From Sceloporus undulatus (Eukaryota; Chordata; Lepidosauria; Squamata; Phrynosomatidae), in contig NC_056527.1 in assembly GCF_019175285.1 (NCBI RefSeq), positions 71,225,275 to 71,289,274 of the forward strand: a DNA stretch of 64,000 bases. Direction: 5' to 3'. A model generated the notes under the pieces. That model ran no database searches, was not told where the DNA came from, and saw only the letters and a program-made list of their open reading frames with translations. The translations under genes and the position numbers were made by a program. How positions within the stretch are numbered: position 1 is the stretch's first letter; each line of letters begins with the position of its first letter. This document shows, piece after piece, positions 52,898-62,994 of this stretch.

Positions 52898-52930
<33 letters not shown>
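50955..52930 (+). mobile_element. L2 LINE with long open ORF2
   Basis: The element starts within ORF2 (LAELFRVVRELNQLP) and ends with the tail GTAATCCCACCTCGATCC and an ATT tract at 52,899-52,930. It is the best-preserved L2 in the window. Confidence 0.92.
50977..52461 (+). CDS. L2 ORF2: reverse transcriptase, nearly complete
   Basis: The 494-codon frame covers the pre-RT linker (CCDAFNDFFANKISQIRADL), RT motifs (LRNNYRLVSLLPFLGK near residue 145, LLDISVAFDTIDHGILLERL near 210, ELTSGVPQGAILSPMLFNIY near 267) and the catalytic box, which reads YTDD instead of the usual YADD near residue 305. The RT C-terminal blocks follow up to KSLHWLPIS. A frameshift near 52,430 moves the rest (VITFKALHGLGPSYLREHLS to FKKALKTDLFQQAYPS) into the frame 52,442-52,720. 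The ATG is only the first in the frame. The endonuclease is missing through 5' truncation. Confidence 0.85.
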   Translation: MVRELNQLPTTVNPLLEPTTACCDAFNDFFANKISQIRADLDAGFLSEAIEEVSNNSGNKVILDRFEFVNSEDVDKLLGTVRRTTCPLDPCPSWLTVQGGDPIKTSLHLIINASLREGSFPSALKQTIVKPILKKPSLDPLLRNNYRLVSLLPFLGKVVAFQLQAVLDETNYLDPFQTGFRAEYGVETVMVALVDDLRLGIDRGSVTLLVLLDISVAFDTIDHGILLERLRELGIGGTVLQWLWSYLSGSSQMVRVGNSCSRKRELTSGVPQGAILSPMLFNIYMKSLGEIIRKHRARCYQYTDDTQIYLSMSPTDTMTKEGISPLDACLESVMGWMRENKLRLNPDKTEVLVIGTPSPDREICHPVLDGVTLPLKDNVRSLGVLLDSSLQLSFQVDAMARSAWYQLRLIRQLRPFLDRKDLETVVHALVASCLDFCNALYMGLPLYQVPKLQLLQNAAARLVTGTPRSEHITPVLKSLHWLPISPIQSVGHYL

Positions 52931-52931
<1 letters not shown>

Positions 52932-53295
52932 GAAGTTTGAAAAATGGAAAGACAAAAAGGATATAAATAACAAGGCTATTTGGAACGATACAGAAAGTCA
53001 TGATACCCAGTATAGCTGGTGACAAAATAATAGTCGCAGTAAAGAAAAGGAAGTTTTGTCTTGTTAACTGTTATGTATTGTAGAATATTGTTTAGTTTTT
53101 CACTGTATGTAGGAGATATGTTTATGTGATGTGTTTATTCTTTTTTCTCTGTCTATGTGTGAGTAATGTATACAATTTTATGAAAATAAAACTTTTTATT
53201 AAAAAAACCCAAATTATTTCTGCAGTACAGATGCAGCCTTGGTCTACTTCATCAGATGCATCCAAGTAAGTAGATCAAGGTGCCCAAACAGACAG

Positions 53296-53487
53296 GCCAA
53301 AATAAAGCTGCTTTGGGTCACTTTGGAGGTATGCTGTTTAAATGACACACACATCTTAAGAGGCCAGAAGCTGCGCCAAAGCTGCGTTCCAGTCATGGCT
53401 TTGGTGTGGCTTCTGGCCTCTTAAGACATGTGTGTCATTTAAACAGCATACCTCCAAAGTGACCCAAAGCAGCTTTATTTTGGCTTG
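53296..53487. repeat. Near-perfect fold-back (MITE-like hairpin)
   Basis: Arms of about 83 bp, from GCCAAAATAAAGCTGCTTTG to CTTAAGAGGCCAGAAGC, are inverted around a short spacer (about 53,372-53,400) with only about two mismatches. It has no coding potential. It splits or abuts copies of repeat D. Confidence 0.85.
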
Positions 53488-53569
53488 TGCTTTTGCACAG
53501 TCACTCTCAAAGGTGCTACAAGATCCCTTTGAATACTCATACTTAAGTGTACTTTGGGGTACTGCCATC

Positions 53570-54230
53570 TTAGCAGTAATCGAAAACCATATGCTGAGAT
53601 GTATATCAAGGTTGCGCTTGCCTCTGTAATGGTACTCTGGGACTCGTAATCAAACAGTAAAAGTTCTTTTTGTACAATTGTTATCCCGACTTGTATTTTC
53701 TATTTGGTGCCTTGTGTGTGCTGATAAACCATTGAAAGAAATGGGGCGTGTGTGGCTAACTTGCAGATCTGGGCACTTGCTGCTGAGACTTTCATCTTGT
53801 TGAAGCAGACTTTTACTGAAGCCTGAGAAAGAAAATACCTATTGGAAGCATAAATATTGCATAGGTTCTCTGACCGTCTGGTAAAACAAGCTGAAGGCTC
53901 AGTTATCAGCTAAAATATCCGGTGGGTTTTTCTGGTCGGAGTGGAAACTGTGAATGCATCCACACTACAGAAATAGTATTTCTCTGGTGTGGAAGCTTCC
54001 CCTGCTTGCATGTCTTTCTTCCCAAAGTGGCTTGAGACCAGGGAAAAGAGGGAGGTGACTTCTGTGCTTGCTGTAATGCTGTTACATTCCAGTGGTGACT
54101 TTACTCTCTATGCTGTGCCTCCTTTTAGCCTCCTCACACAGACAGAAGGGGAGAGAGAGAGAGGGAGTGTATGTGTCTAGTGTGAATCCAGAACAACTGC
54201 CTGTAAATATAGAAGTCGGCTGTGGGCGTT
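53570..54230. other. No recognised feature
   Basis: Apart from a GA-rich run at 54,146-54,166 and a MITE-like scrap at about 53,955-53,975 (CATCCACACTACAGAAATAG), nothing is recognised. Confidence 0.4.
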
Positions 54231-54239
54231 TTGATTTTG

Positions 54240-54500
54240 AAGGAAACCTGAGCTCTCCAAATACCGACCGGACTTGGTTCCAGCAGCTTCATTGAGAAGG
54301 AGGCTGGAGAGAGGGCGCTTGGCCGAGGCCAGCCATGGAGGCGGAGGGGCTTCTGCCCAGAGGGTGAGAGGGCTCTGGAAGAAGAGCACCGTCAAGGGCG
54401 ACTCTTTCCATTGTTTTGTCTTGCAATGCTTCCACTTGGTTTCTCCAAATTGCGGGACGGGGGGCGGCCAGGCTTCGTCGGACTCCTTGCGTTGAGAAAT
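54240..54500 (+). promoter_or_regulatory. Candidate promoter and first exon of an unidentified gene
   Basis: GC content rises here. An ATG at 54,335 is in a strong Kozak setting (CCAGCCATGGAGG) and reads MEAEGLLPR before a good donor, AGAGG/GTGAGAG, near 54,362. Without splicing it stops after ten codons. I do not recognise the peptide. The neighbouring gene in mammals (AHRR) does not start this way, to my knowledge. It may be a chance match or a non-coding first exon. Confidence 0.25.
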
Positions 54501-54639
54501 GTGTGCCTTTTTGTTTGGCGTTTCTAACAACTTCCAAGGCTTAGGGTTGACCCCCTTCCCCAATACTTTTCCCTTTCTTTCCTTTGGACTGTTGATATGA
54601 CAGCCAGGTAGTAAGTAGGCGGATTTCTTTCTCGTTCTG

Positions 54640-54780
54640 ACTCATCCACACTGGAGAAATAACCCGCTTTGGCCCCGCTTTAAGTGTCTTGGCTCAAGGC
54701 TATGGAATTCTGGGAGTTGGAGTATGTTGTGGCAGGTGTTGACCAGAGAGTTGCACTGGAGGACCCTAGAGTTTCCTAGA
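54640..54780. mobile_element. hAT-like MITE, half copy
   Basis: CATCCACACTGGAGAAATAAC, CGCTTTGGCCCCGCTTTAAG and GCTATGGAATTCTGGGAG are the shared blocks of this MITE group. The inverse half is not found. Confidence 0.6.
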
Positions 54781-54984
54781 GAGGCGTTTTCACAGGTAAT
54801 AACATAAGTGTTTTTGTTTCCCACATTCACTCCCCTAACCCCAGCGAATGGGGAGGGATGAGTGTCGTCGTTTCCCAAGGTGGGGGAGGCATAATGATGG
54901 CCTGGAGTAAGTGCTGTGGGTTTCTGGCTGCCATGCTGCTGTTAATGAGAGAAATGGTAGCAGTCCTATCCAGTGCTCAAAGTC

Positions 54985-55203
54985 CTTCCATATTTCTGCA
55001 CTTCCCTCTTATGTTGCTGCTATTCCACTTTTACTGCTTCTCTTGCATTCTGGGGTTTGTAGTTCAGTGAGGCCTAAGAGGTCTCTGGCTGAGGATTCTA
55101 AAATCCCCTCTTTAAACTGCATTTCCAAAAATGCAACAAGAGGCAGCCAGAGCAGTTAAAGTGGAATAGCAATGCTTTAAGAGTGTAGTGTGATAATGTG
55201 TGA
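54985..55203. mobile_element. Palindromic MITE (hAT-like)
   Basis: It is a relative of 35,063-35,263 with arms TGCATTCTGGGGTTTGTAG and AACTGCATTTCCAAAAATGC and an end GTGTAGTGTGATAATGTG. Confidence 0.75.
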
Positions 55204-55237
55204 GGGAGGGGAAATGGTGAAAAGAGTGGAAATGTCA

Positions 55238-55395
55238 CCATGAGTTTTTTGTGGGTTTTTGGGGCTACGAGGCTGTGTTCTAGAAGAGTTTATTCCTGAT
55301 GTTTACAAAAGTCAGGAACAAATTCTTCTAGAACATGGTCTCATAGCCCAAAAAACTCACAAAAAACTATGGATGCCAGCCGTGAAAACCTTCGA
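55238..55395. repeat. Fold-back repeat, arms about 50 bp
   Basis: GTGTTCTAGAAGAGTTTATTC and its inverse GAACAAATTCTTCTAGAAC sit either side of a short loop. The outer parts (TTTTTTGTGGGTTTTTGGG, AAAACTCACAAAAAAC) pair as well. The inner part contains CCTGATGTTTACAAAAGTCAGG, itself nearly palindromic. Confidence 0.75.
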
Positions 55396-55569
55396 CTTCT
55401 CAACATGAGTTGTTCATTACATGGCAGTCAGTGACATTGTTATCTATAAAAATTGATGGATGTATTATTTTAAAAACAAACAAACAAGTAAGGATATTGA
55501 ATTCCAAACCAGCATTTCATCAGCATAAGCTCAAACTCAGTTTAAGATCGTCTTATTTAAAGGCACAAG

Positions 55570-55785
55570 TTGGTGTCTCTGTGTGTGTGTGTTTGCACCT
55601 TCGAGTGGCCTGTTGACTTATGTTGGCACTGTTACATAGGATTTTCTCAGGCAAGGAATACTCAGAGGTGTATTCCTGCATCTGAAATATAGCCTATAGG
55701 ACCTGTTGGTTGTCCCCCTCCAAGTACTAACCAGGGTTGTTCCTGCTTAGCTTCCAGGATGGAATCTGGTGCCTTTGGGGTATTT
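55570..55785 (-). mobile_element. 5S-Sauria SINE
   Basis: In reverse, the 5S-derived head reads CATCCTGGAAGCTAAGCAGG and GGTTAGTACTTGGAGGGG, then the Sauria body (ACCTCTGAGTATTCCTTGCC) and a tail of AC dinucleotides. It is a second example of the type at 8,665. Confidence 0.85.
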
Positions 55786-55789
55786 TACA

Positions 55790-56050
55790 AAGGGATCTTT
55801 AGCATTGAGACTAACAGTTAAAGACATTTGTCGCTTGTTTCCATCTTAACATGGGTGCAAAGGTTCTCACAATATTGGAAAAGTGCACTAATCTGATGTC
55901 CTAAAAAGCCCAGGGTTTCCCATAGGATGATTGAAAACATTAAGGAACCCATCAGGGACAGGGGAAATATGAATGGTAATTTGTGAGCAGGCTATAAATG
56001 TAAACAAGCTGTAGAATCAAAAGGATATAGTCTCACAAATTATCTGGATT
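55790..56050. other. No recognised feature
   Basis: A short stretch between a SINE and an L2 with no supported gene. Confidence 0.4.
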
Positions 56051-56057
56051 GTGGAAA

Positions 56058-57533
56058 ATATAATAATATTAATAATAAATATTTATTTATATCCCGCCTC
56101 TTCCATTTTGAGGACCGAGGCGGGTAACAGCAAAGTTTATAAAATATACAACAATAAAAACAACAAGCCCCACAAGCCAGCCCAACCCTCCCTCCCAAGT
56201 ATAAAATTAAACAATGAAACATGATTAAAAATACATAACAATATAACAAAGTTACTAGACAAACCACAAATAAGAAAAATAATAAAAGGAGGGGGATTCA
56301 GTTGATTCTGGACATTATCAATCGGGGAAGGCCTGCTAAAAGAGAAAGGTTTTTGTCGCCTTTTTAAATGCCTCATGTGAGGATAATTGGCGAATCTCTT
56401 CTGGCAGGTCATTCCAGGTTTTTGGAGCGGTGACAGAGAAGGACCTCCGGGAGGTCTCCACCAGTCTGGTCTTTCTAGATAGTAAGAGGTTTTTCCCGGA
56501 GGATCGGAATGTATGGGAAGGATTGTATGGGAGGAGGCATGCCTTCAAGTAGACTGGACCCAAGCCATGTAGGGCTTTATAGGTGATAACCAACACCTTG
56601 TACTGTGCCTGGAAGCTGATAGGCAGCCAATGTAATGATTTTAAAATAGGTGTAATATGGTCGAACTTGGATTTTCTGGTGACCAGTCTGATTGCCATAG
56701 TTTGTATCAATTGGAGCTTCCGGACATGGCAAAAAGGTTGCTCCATGTAGAGCGCATTGCAGAAACCAAAACGAGAGGTTACTAGAGCATGTACAACTGT
56801 TTCTAGGTTCCGCTGCTCCAGGTAGGGGCGCAACTGGTGTATCAGCCAAAGCTGATAACAGGCACTCAATCTGAGAAGACAGTTGAAGCGACAAATCCAG
56901 GAGCACTCCCAAGCTGCAGACGCAGTCTTTCAGGGGAAGTGTGACCCCATCTAGAACGGGCAAACTTATCTCCATACGCGGATTGGGGTTACCTATCACG
57001 AGTACCTCCGTTTTATTTTGATTCAACTTAAGTCTATTTTCCCTCATCCAATCCATTACCGACTTCAGGCAATCATTCAGGGGGGAGATGCCTTCCTTGG
57101 TCACTGAAACAGTCTGAGACATAGAGAAATAGATTTGGGTGTCATCAGTGTACTAATAACACCCCACCCCATGTCTCCAGATGACCTCACCCAGCGGCTT
57201 TATGTAAATGTTAAACAGCATGGGGAACAGAATGGCGCCCTGAGGGACGCCAGATGTCAGCTCTCTCATAGAGGAGCAGCTGTCCCCCAGCATCATCATC
57301 TGGAATCTGCCTGAGAGGTAGGAGCGTAGCCCTGCAGAGCAGAGTCAGCAATTCCCAACTCTCTCAGGCATTCCAGAAGGATACCATAGTTTATGGTATC
57401 GAAGGCCGCTGAGATGTCCAAGAGCACCAACAGGGCCACACTTCCCCTGTTGATGCACAGATGGAGATCATTGAACAAGGCAAACAAGGCAGTTTCCACT
57501 CCGTATCCCCACCTGAAGCCACAGAAAACCTTG
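56058..57533 (-). mobile_element. L2 LINE, RT to 3' end
   Basis: Minus-strand pieces follow ORF2 order: 57,499-57,296 (NRGSVALLVLLDISAAFDTI), 57,122-56,860 (KEGISPLNDCLKSVMDWMRE), and 56,869-56,336 (RNLETVVHALVTSRFGFCNA, LKSLHWLPISFQAQYKVLVI, WNDLPEEIRQ). The reading shifts between them, and the catalytic YADD region near 57,150 is disrupted by a stop, so the copy is dead. The tail CCCGCCTCGGTCCTCAAAATGG precedes AATAAATATT. Confidence 0.92.
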
Positions 57534-57539
57534 TAAGTT

Positions 57540-58990
57540 GAGAAAGGAACTGGATTTCTTCAGGTGAGCAATGTTCATCTGTTTAGACCTGATCAAAATA
57601 AGTTTACAATTTATATCACTGTTTTTAAATATCTATTTTCAGAGGCCATCTGTTAAGAATTCACATGGCACTCCTTTTTTCTAAGAAAGAACTATATACT
57701 TGTAATACTATGAAGGAGAACGAATATTATTTTTAGTTAGACTTGTTTATTGCATACCTTTGGGACTTTAAGTTGGAGTTGAATTCTGGAGTTGCAGTAC
57801 TTTCAAATAAAGGAATCAGTGTGGTTTTAAAATCCCAATGGAAGAAAGTAGTGTAGTTATGCACTCCCATGGGCATAAATAGGAAATGGTGTATTTATAT
57901 TCTGAAACAGAATAGATTAAATCTGCACTTCCAACCACATGTACACGGGACAGGAGCAGCACTGAACAGAGATATTTATTTCTGAATAGTCATATATGGG
58001 ATTGCCCTGAAGGCTGATGTGTTTTAGATTTGGTTTTTGAATAGATAGTATGATGCTGCACCTAATTTTCTTTGCTTCCATTAGGACACTCTATACGGTA
58101 CCCTTTAAAAAGTGAAAAAAAAATCCCCTTATTGTTCCCATTCTGTTATTATTTTTACTGATTCCTGACTTTCCTTTTAGTTGAAAGGCACAGCATATTT
58201 TGTTTTGATACTGAATTATACATTGTATATTAATTAGAAGATACTAGGAGCTGAATTGCCTCAAGTAATATTAGGAATTCTATTTTCTTTGTTTCTTTAC
58301 TGAATGTTTAAACATAAATGAATCTCTTGAAGGAACTTCTAATTTCATGCATTGATAAATACAACATATGGTTATCAACTGAAAGTTTAAACTGTTAGAT
58401 TTCTTAGTTTTGAGGTTTTCTTTCCCATACTTAGTTTATGTTTTGGGTTAACGTTAAGGTATAACAACTTTATCTAGAATTTTTGTTACTCTGATAACAG
58501 TTATTTTGGAAGTTGTCCTTTGCAAGAGCAGATGATATTAAAACTATAGCAAATCTCTAAGTAGACGTTTTAAAGACTTTCTTCAGAGAGAAACACAAAA
58601 GAACACATAAATGCATAACATCCAATTCCAACAAAAGCATTAATTTATTTTTACATCGGGGATGGGTTTCTAGTAGGAAAGGGAATCAGGAAAAATTGGG
58701 TGTCGTCAACTAAGTAAGAAGGGTAAAACTTGATAGTAAGAATTTTATTATGAAGAAATTATGCTCATGTACTATACTGAATTAATGTGGAAGGGTTTTT
58801 TTTTTGCTTCCAGAAGCCATGTATAAAATGAAAACAAGATACTCATACTTATATAACTTTTAATTTTTTACATTTACTCATAATTTTTGCTTTGTAAAAT
58901 AGCTTTTAAAATTGCAAGTACAGGATCTGCAGTATAAATACATAGGTCCTGTGAGTACAAGCACTATCATTAACGACACTAAGAGTCTGT
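57540..58990. other. AT-rich sequence with no recognised feature
   Basis: About 1.4 kb shows no repeat family, no exon with convincing splice sites and no structure that I can name. It is the longest repeat-poor stretch right of 36 kb and could hold old repeats or non-coding regulatory sequence. Confidence 0.5.
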
Positions 58991-58991
58991 G

Positions 58992-59001
58992 NNNNNNNNN
59001 N
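58992..59001. other. Assembly gap of 10 N
   Basis: Ten undetermined bases, with an exact tandem duplication about 110 bp to the right. Confidence 0.99.
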
Positions 59002-59111
59002 CAGACTGCCCCTAAGGATTGGGGCTGTGGCAACCACACGCTGCAGCCTCGATCTGGCCTTTCCAGGGTGTGATAGCTGTGGTGCTGCAGCTTTAAAACA
59101 CTCCTTTGGCA

Positions 59112-59233
59112 CTGCCCTCTATACCCACACACATGATATGTTTCTAGAGGCCTTCTTTTTCCATCTACACTTCTGCCCTCTATACCCACACACATGATAT
59201 GTTTCTAGAGGCCTTCTTTTTCCATCTACACTT
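59112..59233. repeat. Exact 61-bp tandem duplication near the gap
   Basis: The 61 bp at 59,112-59,172 (CTGCCCTCTATACCCACACA to CCATCTACACTT) are repeated without change at 59,173-59,233. Exactness and closeness to a gap suggest an assembly artefact, although a recent duplication is possible. Confidence 0.9.
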
Positions 59234-59320
59234 CAAAGAATACTTCAGGGACTATGACACTACAGCAATGTATCTCAGACTCATAAAAAGAAGAACTCTA
59301 CATGGACTCCTCCTGATGGG

Positions 59321-60058
59321 GTGGAGGAGGTCACTACACATACACAAGAGACAGACAACTGGAGGAATGTCACACAGAGAAGTAGGCCAAAAAGGGATCA
59401 TTCTGGGAACTTGCAGCTAGAGAATCTATTTGAAGCTCTTTCCCTTATCAAGGAGGATGAGAAAGAGCAGCATGAACAGACTTCAGGGACAGAGCAAGGG
59501 AGCCTGAGAGTTCCACTAGAGGGAACAGTTGCTGCTAAGACTCAGAGCAGGCGTGTGGTCGTAGTGGGGGACTCCTTGCTGAGGGGTACAGAAGCAGTGA
59601 TTTGTAGGACTGAAAAGATGTCTCGAGAGGTGTGTTGTCTCCCTGGGGCAAAGATCTGTGATGTGACAGAGAGGTTGACAAGACTGGTCAAGCCTACTGA
59701 CCAATACCCCTTCCTTTTGGCCCACGTGGGAACCAATGATACTACAAGACACAGCCTTCAGAACATCAGAAGGGATTATGAGGCACTTGGTAAGAAGCTG
59801 AAAGAAATGGATACACAAGTTGTCATCTCATCTCTTCTGCCAGTTGAAGGGCACGGTCCAGGAAGGGAGAGGAAAATAGCGGATGTGAACAACTGGCTCC
59901 GCAGATGGTGCCGTCGAGAACGATTTGGATTCTTCGATCATGGGCTGCAGTTCTATGAGGAAAGACTTTTTTCAAGGGACGGGTTGCATCTCACGTCAGT
60001 TGGAAGAAATGTTTTTGCCAGCAGTCTCAAGAACTTGATCAGGAAGGCTTTAAACTGA
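59321..60058 (+). CDS. CR1 ORF1: SGNH/esterase-type protein, frame intact
   Basis: The 245-codon frame encodes the CR1 ORF1 esterase-like domain. VVVVGDSLLRG (residues about 74-84) holds the catalytic serine block, HVGTNDTTR (about 135-143) the Gly/Asn block and SRDGLHLTSVGRN (about 219-231) the Asp-x-x-His block, all expected of SGNH hydrolases. The N-terminal LENLFEAL segment resembles the usual CR1 LQNRFEAL. The zinc-finger or plant-homeodomain-like part found at the start of some CR1 ORF1 proteins is not seen. In CR1 the domain is thought to act with the RNP, possibly on lipids. The ATG at 59,321 may not be the original start. Confidence 0.88.
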   Translation: MEEVTTHTQETDNWRNVTQRSRPKRDHSGNLQLENLFEALSLIKEDEKEQHEQTSGTEQGSLRVPLEGTVAAKTQSRRVVVVGDSLLRGTEAVICRTEKMSREVCCLPGAKICDVTERLTRLVKPTDQYPFLLAHVGTNDTTRHSLQNIRRDYEALGKKLKEMDTQVVISSLLPVEGHGPGRERKIADVNNWLRRWCRRERFGFFDHGLQFYEERLFSRDGLHLTSVGRNVFASSLKNLIRKALN

Positions 60059-60063
60059 GTTTT

Positions 60064-62904
60064 GTGGGGGAGGGAGACAATATTAAGGAAGGCAAAAGGG
60101 CTGGAGAAAATAGTCAAACTGACATAGAGGAAACAAGACAAATAGTGCAAGGACCCAATAGTAGGAGGCAAAAAAACTTACACAAGCAGCAAGTAAAAGG
60201 GACCCATGGTCTGCGATGTCTCTACACTAATGCACAGAGTATGGAAAATAAGCAAGATGAACTTGAACTCCTAGTACAACAAAGCAAATATGATATAATA
60301 GGCCTCATTGAAACCTGGTGGGATGAGTCTCATAATTGGAATGTGGAAATACAGGGGTATAACCTTTTCAAGAGACATAGGCCAAACAGGAAAGGAGGAG
60401 GAATAGCACTATATGTTAGAGATATTTACACCAGCAAAGAGATCCAGGACATCAATACTGGCAGCCAGGTGGAGAGCATCTGGATAAAAATTAAAGGGGA
60501 GGAAAACAACAAGGATTTTATGGTGGGTCTACTACAGACCCCCAAGTCAGATGGAGGAATTGGATGATGCCTTTCTAGAACAAATGACTACACACTCAGA
60601 ATGGAGAGATGTAGTAGTGATGGGCGACTTCAATTATCCTGATATTTGCTGGAAGTCAAACTCATCAAAATCCTCAAGGTCTATCAAATTCCTCACTTTC
60701 CTGGAAGACAATTTCATGGTCCAAAAGGTAGAAGAGGCAACAAGGGGGTCAGCTATTTTAGATCTGATCCTAACCAACAAGGATGACTTGGTTAATGGGG
60801 TGCAAGTGGTGGGATCATTTGGTGGAAGTGACCATGTTCTCCTGGAGTTTGTTATACAGTGGAAAGGAGAAGTCACGCATAGTCAGACACGCATTCTAGA
60901 CTTTAGGAGAGCAGATTTCAGTAAACTTAGTAATGAGGGTGATCCCATGGTCAGAAATACTAAAAGATAAGGGAGTTCAGGACGGATGGGACTTTCTCAA
61001 AAGGGAGATACTGAAGGCACAATTTCAAATAGTTCCAGTGAGGGAAAAAAAAAAACCAGGAGGTGTTTCAAGAAACCAGGATGGATGACTAAGGAATTTT
61101 CAGCTGAGCTAAGTTTTAAACCAAACATGTATAAGAAATGGAAAAAGGGGAAAATCACAAAAAAGAAATTCAAAGAAATAGCAGGCATGTGTAGGAGTAA
61201 AGTCAGAAAAGCTAAAGTGCAGAATGAACTCAGGCTTGCTAGAGAGGTTAAAAACAACAAAAAGGGCTTTTTTTGGATATGTCCGCAGCAAAAGTAAGAA
61301 GAAGGAAATGGTAGGGCCAATGCGTGGAGAAGATGGAAAAATGCTAACAAGGGATAGAGAAAAGGCACAATTACTCAATACCTTCTTTGCCTCAGTGTTC
61401 TTAGAAAAGGAAAAGAGTGCTCAACCTGAGGATAATGGAGCAGAAGACAGAATAGAGGAATTTCAGTACAGAATAAGTGAAGAGATAGTACAGGAATATC
61501 TGGTTAATCTAAATGAATTTAAGTCTCCAGGACCAGATGAACTACATCCAAGGGTATTAAAAGAACTGGCAAATGTAATATTGGAGCCATTGGCTATAAT
61601 CTTTGAAAACTCCTGGAGAACAGGAGAAATCCCAATAGACTGGAGGAGGGCAAATGTTGTTCCTATCTTCAAAAAGGGGGAAAAAGAGTATTCCAACAAT
61701 TATCGTCCAGTTAGTCTGACATCTATACCAGTAAAGATTCTGGAGCAGATAATTAAACTTAGAGTCTGTGAACATCTAGAAGGCAATTCCATAATCACAA
61801 AAAGTCAACATGGGTTTCATAGAAAGAAGTCATGCCAGACAAATCTAATCTCTTTCTTTGACAAAATAACCAGCTTGGTAGATAAAGGGAATGCTGTGGA
61901 TATAGTATATCTTGATTTCAGTAAGGCCTTTGACAATGTTTCCCATGACATTCTTGCAAACAAGCTTGTAAAATGTGGGCTAGGCAAGGTAACTGTTACA
62001 TGGGTTTTTAACTGGTTGACCGGCCGAACCCAAAGGTTGCTCAACAATGGCTCCTTTTCATCCTGGAGAGAAGTGACAAGTGGGGTGGGCCCAGTGTTAT
62101 TCAACATCTTTATCAATGACTTGGAGGACAAAATTGGGGGCATACTTATCAAATTTGCAGATGACACCAAACTAGGGGGAGTAGCTAATACCCCAGAGGA
62201 CAGGATCAAAATTTGAGATGACCTAAATAGACTAGAAAGCTGGGCCAAAGCTAACAAAATGCAATTCAACACGGAGAAATGTAAGGTACTGCACTTAGGG
62301 CAGAAAAATGAAATGCACAGATATAGGGTGGGCGACACCTGGCTGAATGAGACTACATGTCCAAGTAGACCACAGGTTGAACATGAGTCAACAGTGCGAA
62401 GCAGCAGCTAAAAAGGCCAATGCAATTTTAGGCTGCATCAATAAAAGTATAGTGTCTAGATCAAGGGAAGTAATAGTGCCACTCTATTCTGCTTTGGTCA
62501 GGCCCCACCTGAAATATTGTGTCCAGTTCTGGGCACCACAATTTAAAAATGATGTGGAGAAACTGGAGCATGTCCAAAGGAGAGCAACTAAAATGGTGAA
62601 GGGTCTGGAAGCCATGCCCTACAAGGAATGACTTAGGGAGCTGGGGATGTTTAGCCTGGAGAAGAGAAGGTGAAGAGGTGATATGATAGTCCTGTTTAAA
62701 TATTTGAAGGGATGTCATATTGAGGAGGGAGCAAGCTTGTTTTCTTCTGCTCCAGAGACTAGGACCCACCTCACCATTAGGAAGAACTTCCTGAGAGTAA
62801 GGGCTGTCCGACAGTGGAACACACTCCCTCGGAGTGTAGTAGAATCTCCCTCCTTGGAGTTCTTTAAACTGAGGCTGGATGGCCATCTGTCGGGGATGCT
62901 TTGA
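60064..62904 (+). pseudogene. CR1 ORF2: endonuclease and reverse transcriptase, frameshifted
   Basis: The endonuclease begins GTHGLRCLYTNAQSMENKQD with IIGLIETWWDESHNWNVEIQ (about 60,204-60,345). It continues in a second frame from 60,551 with VVVMGDFNYPDICW and the SDH motif of GGSDHVLLEF. RT follows in a further frame from 61,224, with [40 protein letters not shown] and FADD near 62,157. The block GVPQGSVLGPV is shortened to GVGPV by an in-frame loss at about 62,080. A stop follows at about 62,216 and the C-terminal part resumes at 62,347 and 62,683. At least four frame breaks make it inactive. Confidence 0.9.
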
Positions 62905-62994
62905 TTTTGATTTCCTGCATGGCAGGGGGTTGGACTGGATGACCCTTGTGGTCTCTTCCAACTCTATTATTCTATGATTCTATGATTAGTGAAC

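Larger units (their letters stand above)
50777..53207 (+). mobile_element. L1 3' end carrying an L2 copy
   Basis: The right part (52,931-53,207) has L1 3' features: TTTGAAAAATGGAAAGAC and an AATAAAACTTTTTATTAAAAAAA end just before the repeated CCAAATTATTTCT. The left part is short and partly of other origin. An L2 occupies 50,955-52,930, so either L2 inserted into L1 or both were carried together. Confidence 0.55.
50612..53236. mobile_element. hAT-like MITE opened by a LINE insertion
   Basis: The left part (50,612-50,776: GGCTGCATCTGCACTGTAG, inner CTATGGAATTCTGGGATTTG and its inverse) lacks its right terminus. The missing end, ATTATTTCTGCAGTACAGATG, lies at 53,212-53,236. A 13-bp duplication CCAAATTATTTCT marks both sides of the intervening insertion. 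Confidence 0.75.
59235..62990 (+). mobile_element. CR1 LINE, nearly full length
   Basis: The element contains ORF1 (59,321-60,058), ORF2 with endonuclease and RT (60,064-62,904), a 3' UTR and the CR1 tail repeats ending near 62,987. Its 5' edge is uncertain, close to 59,235, since the first part of ORF1 is not clear. It is related to the copy at 315-2,712. Confidence 0.93.

Noticed and set aside
54177-54563. 128-codon minus-strand frame opposite the candidate first exon
   Set aside because: No recognisable domain and no splice or promoter support. Probably chance in GC-rich DNA.
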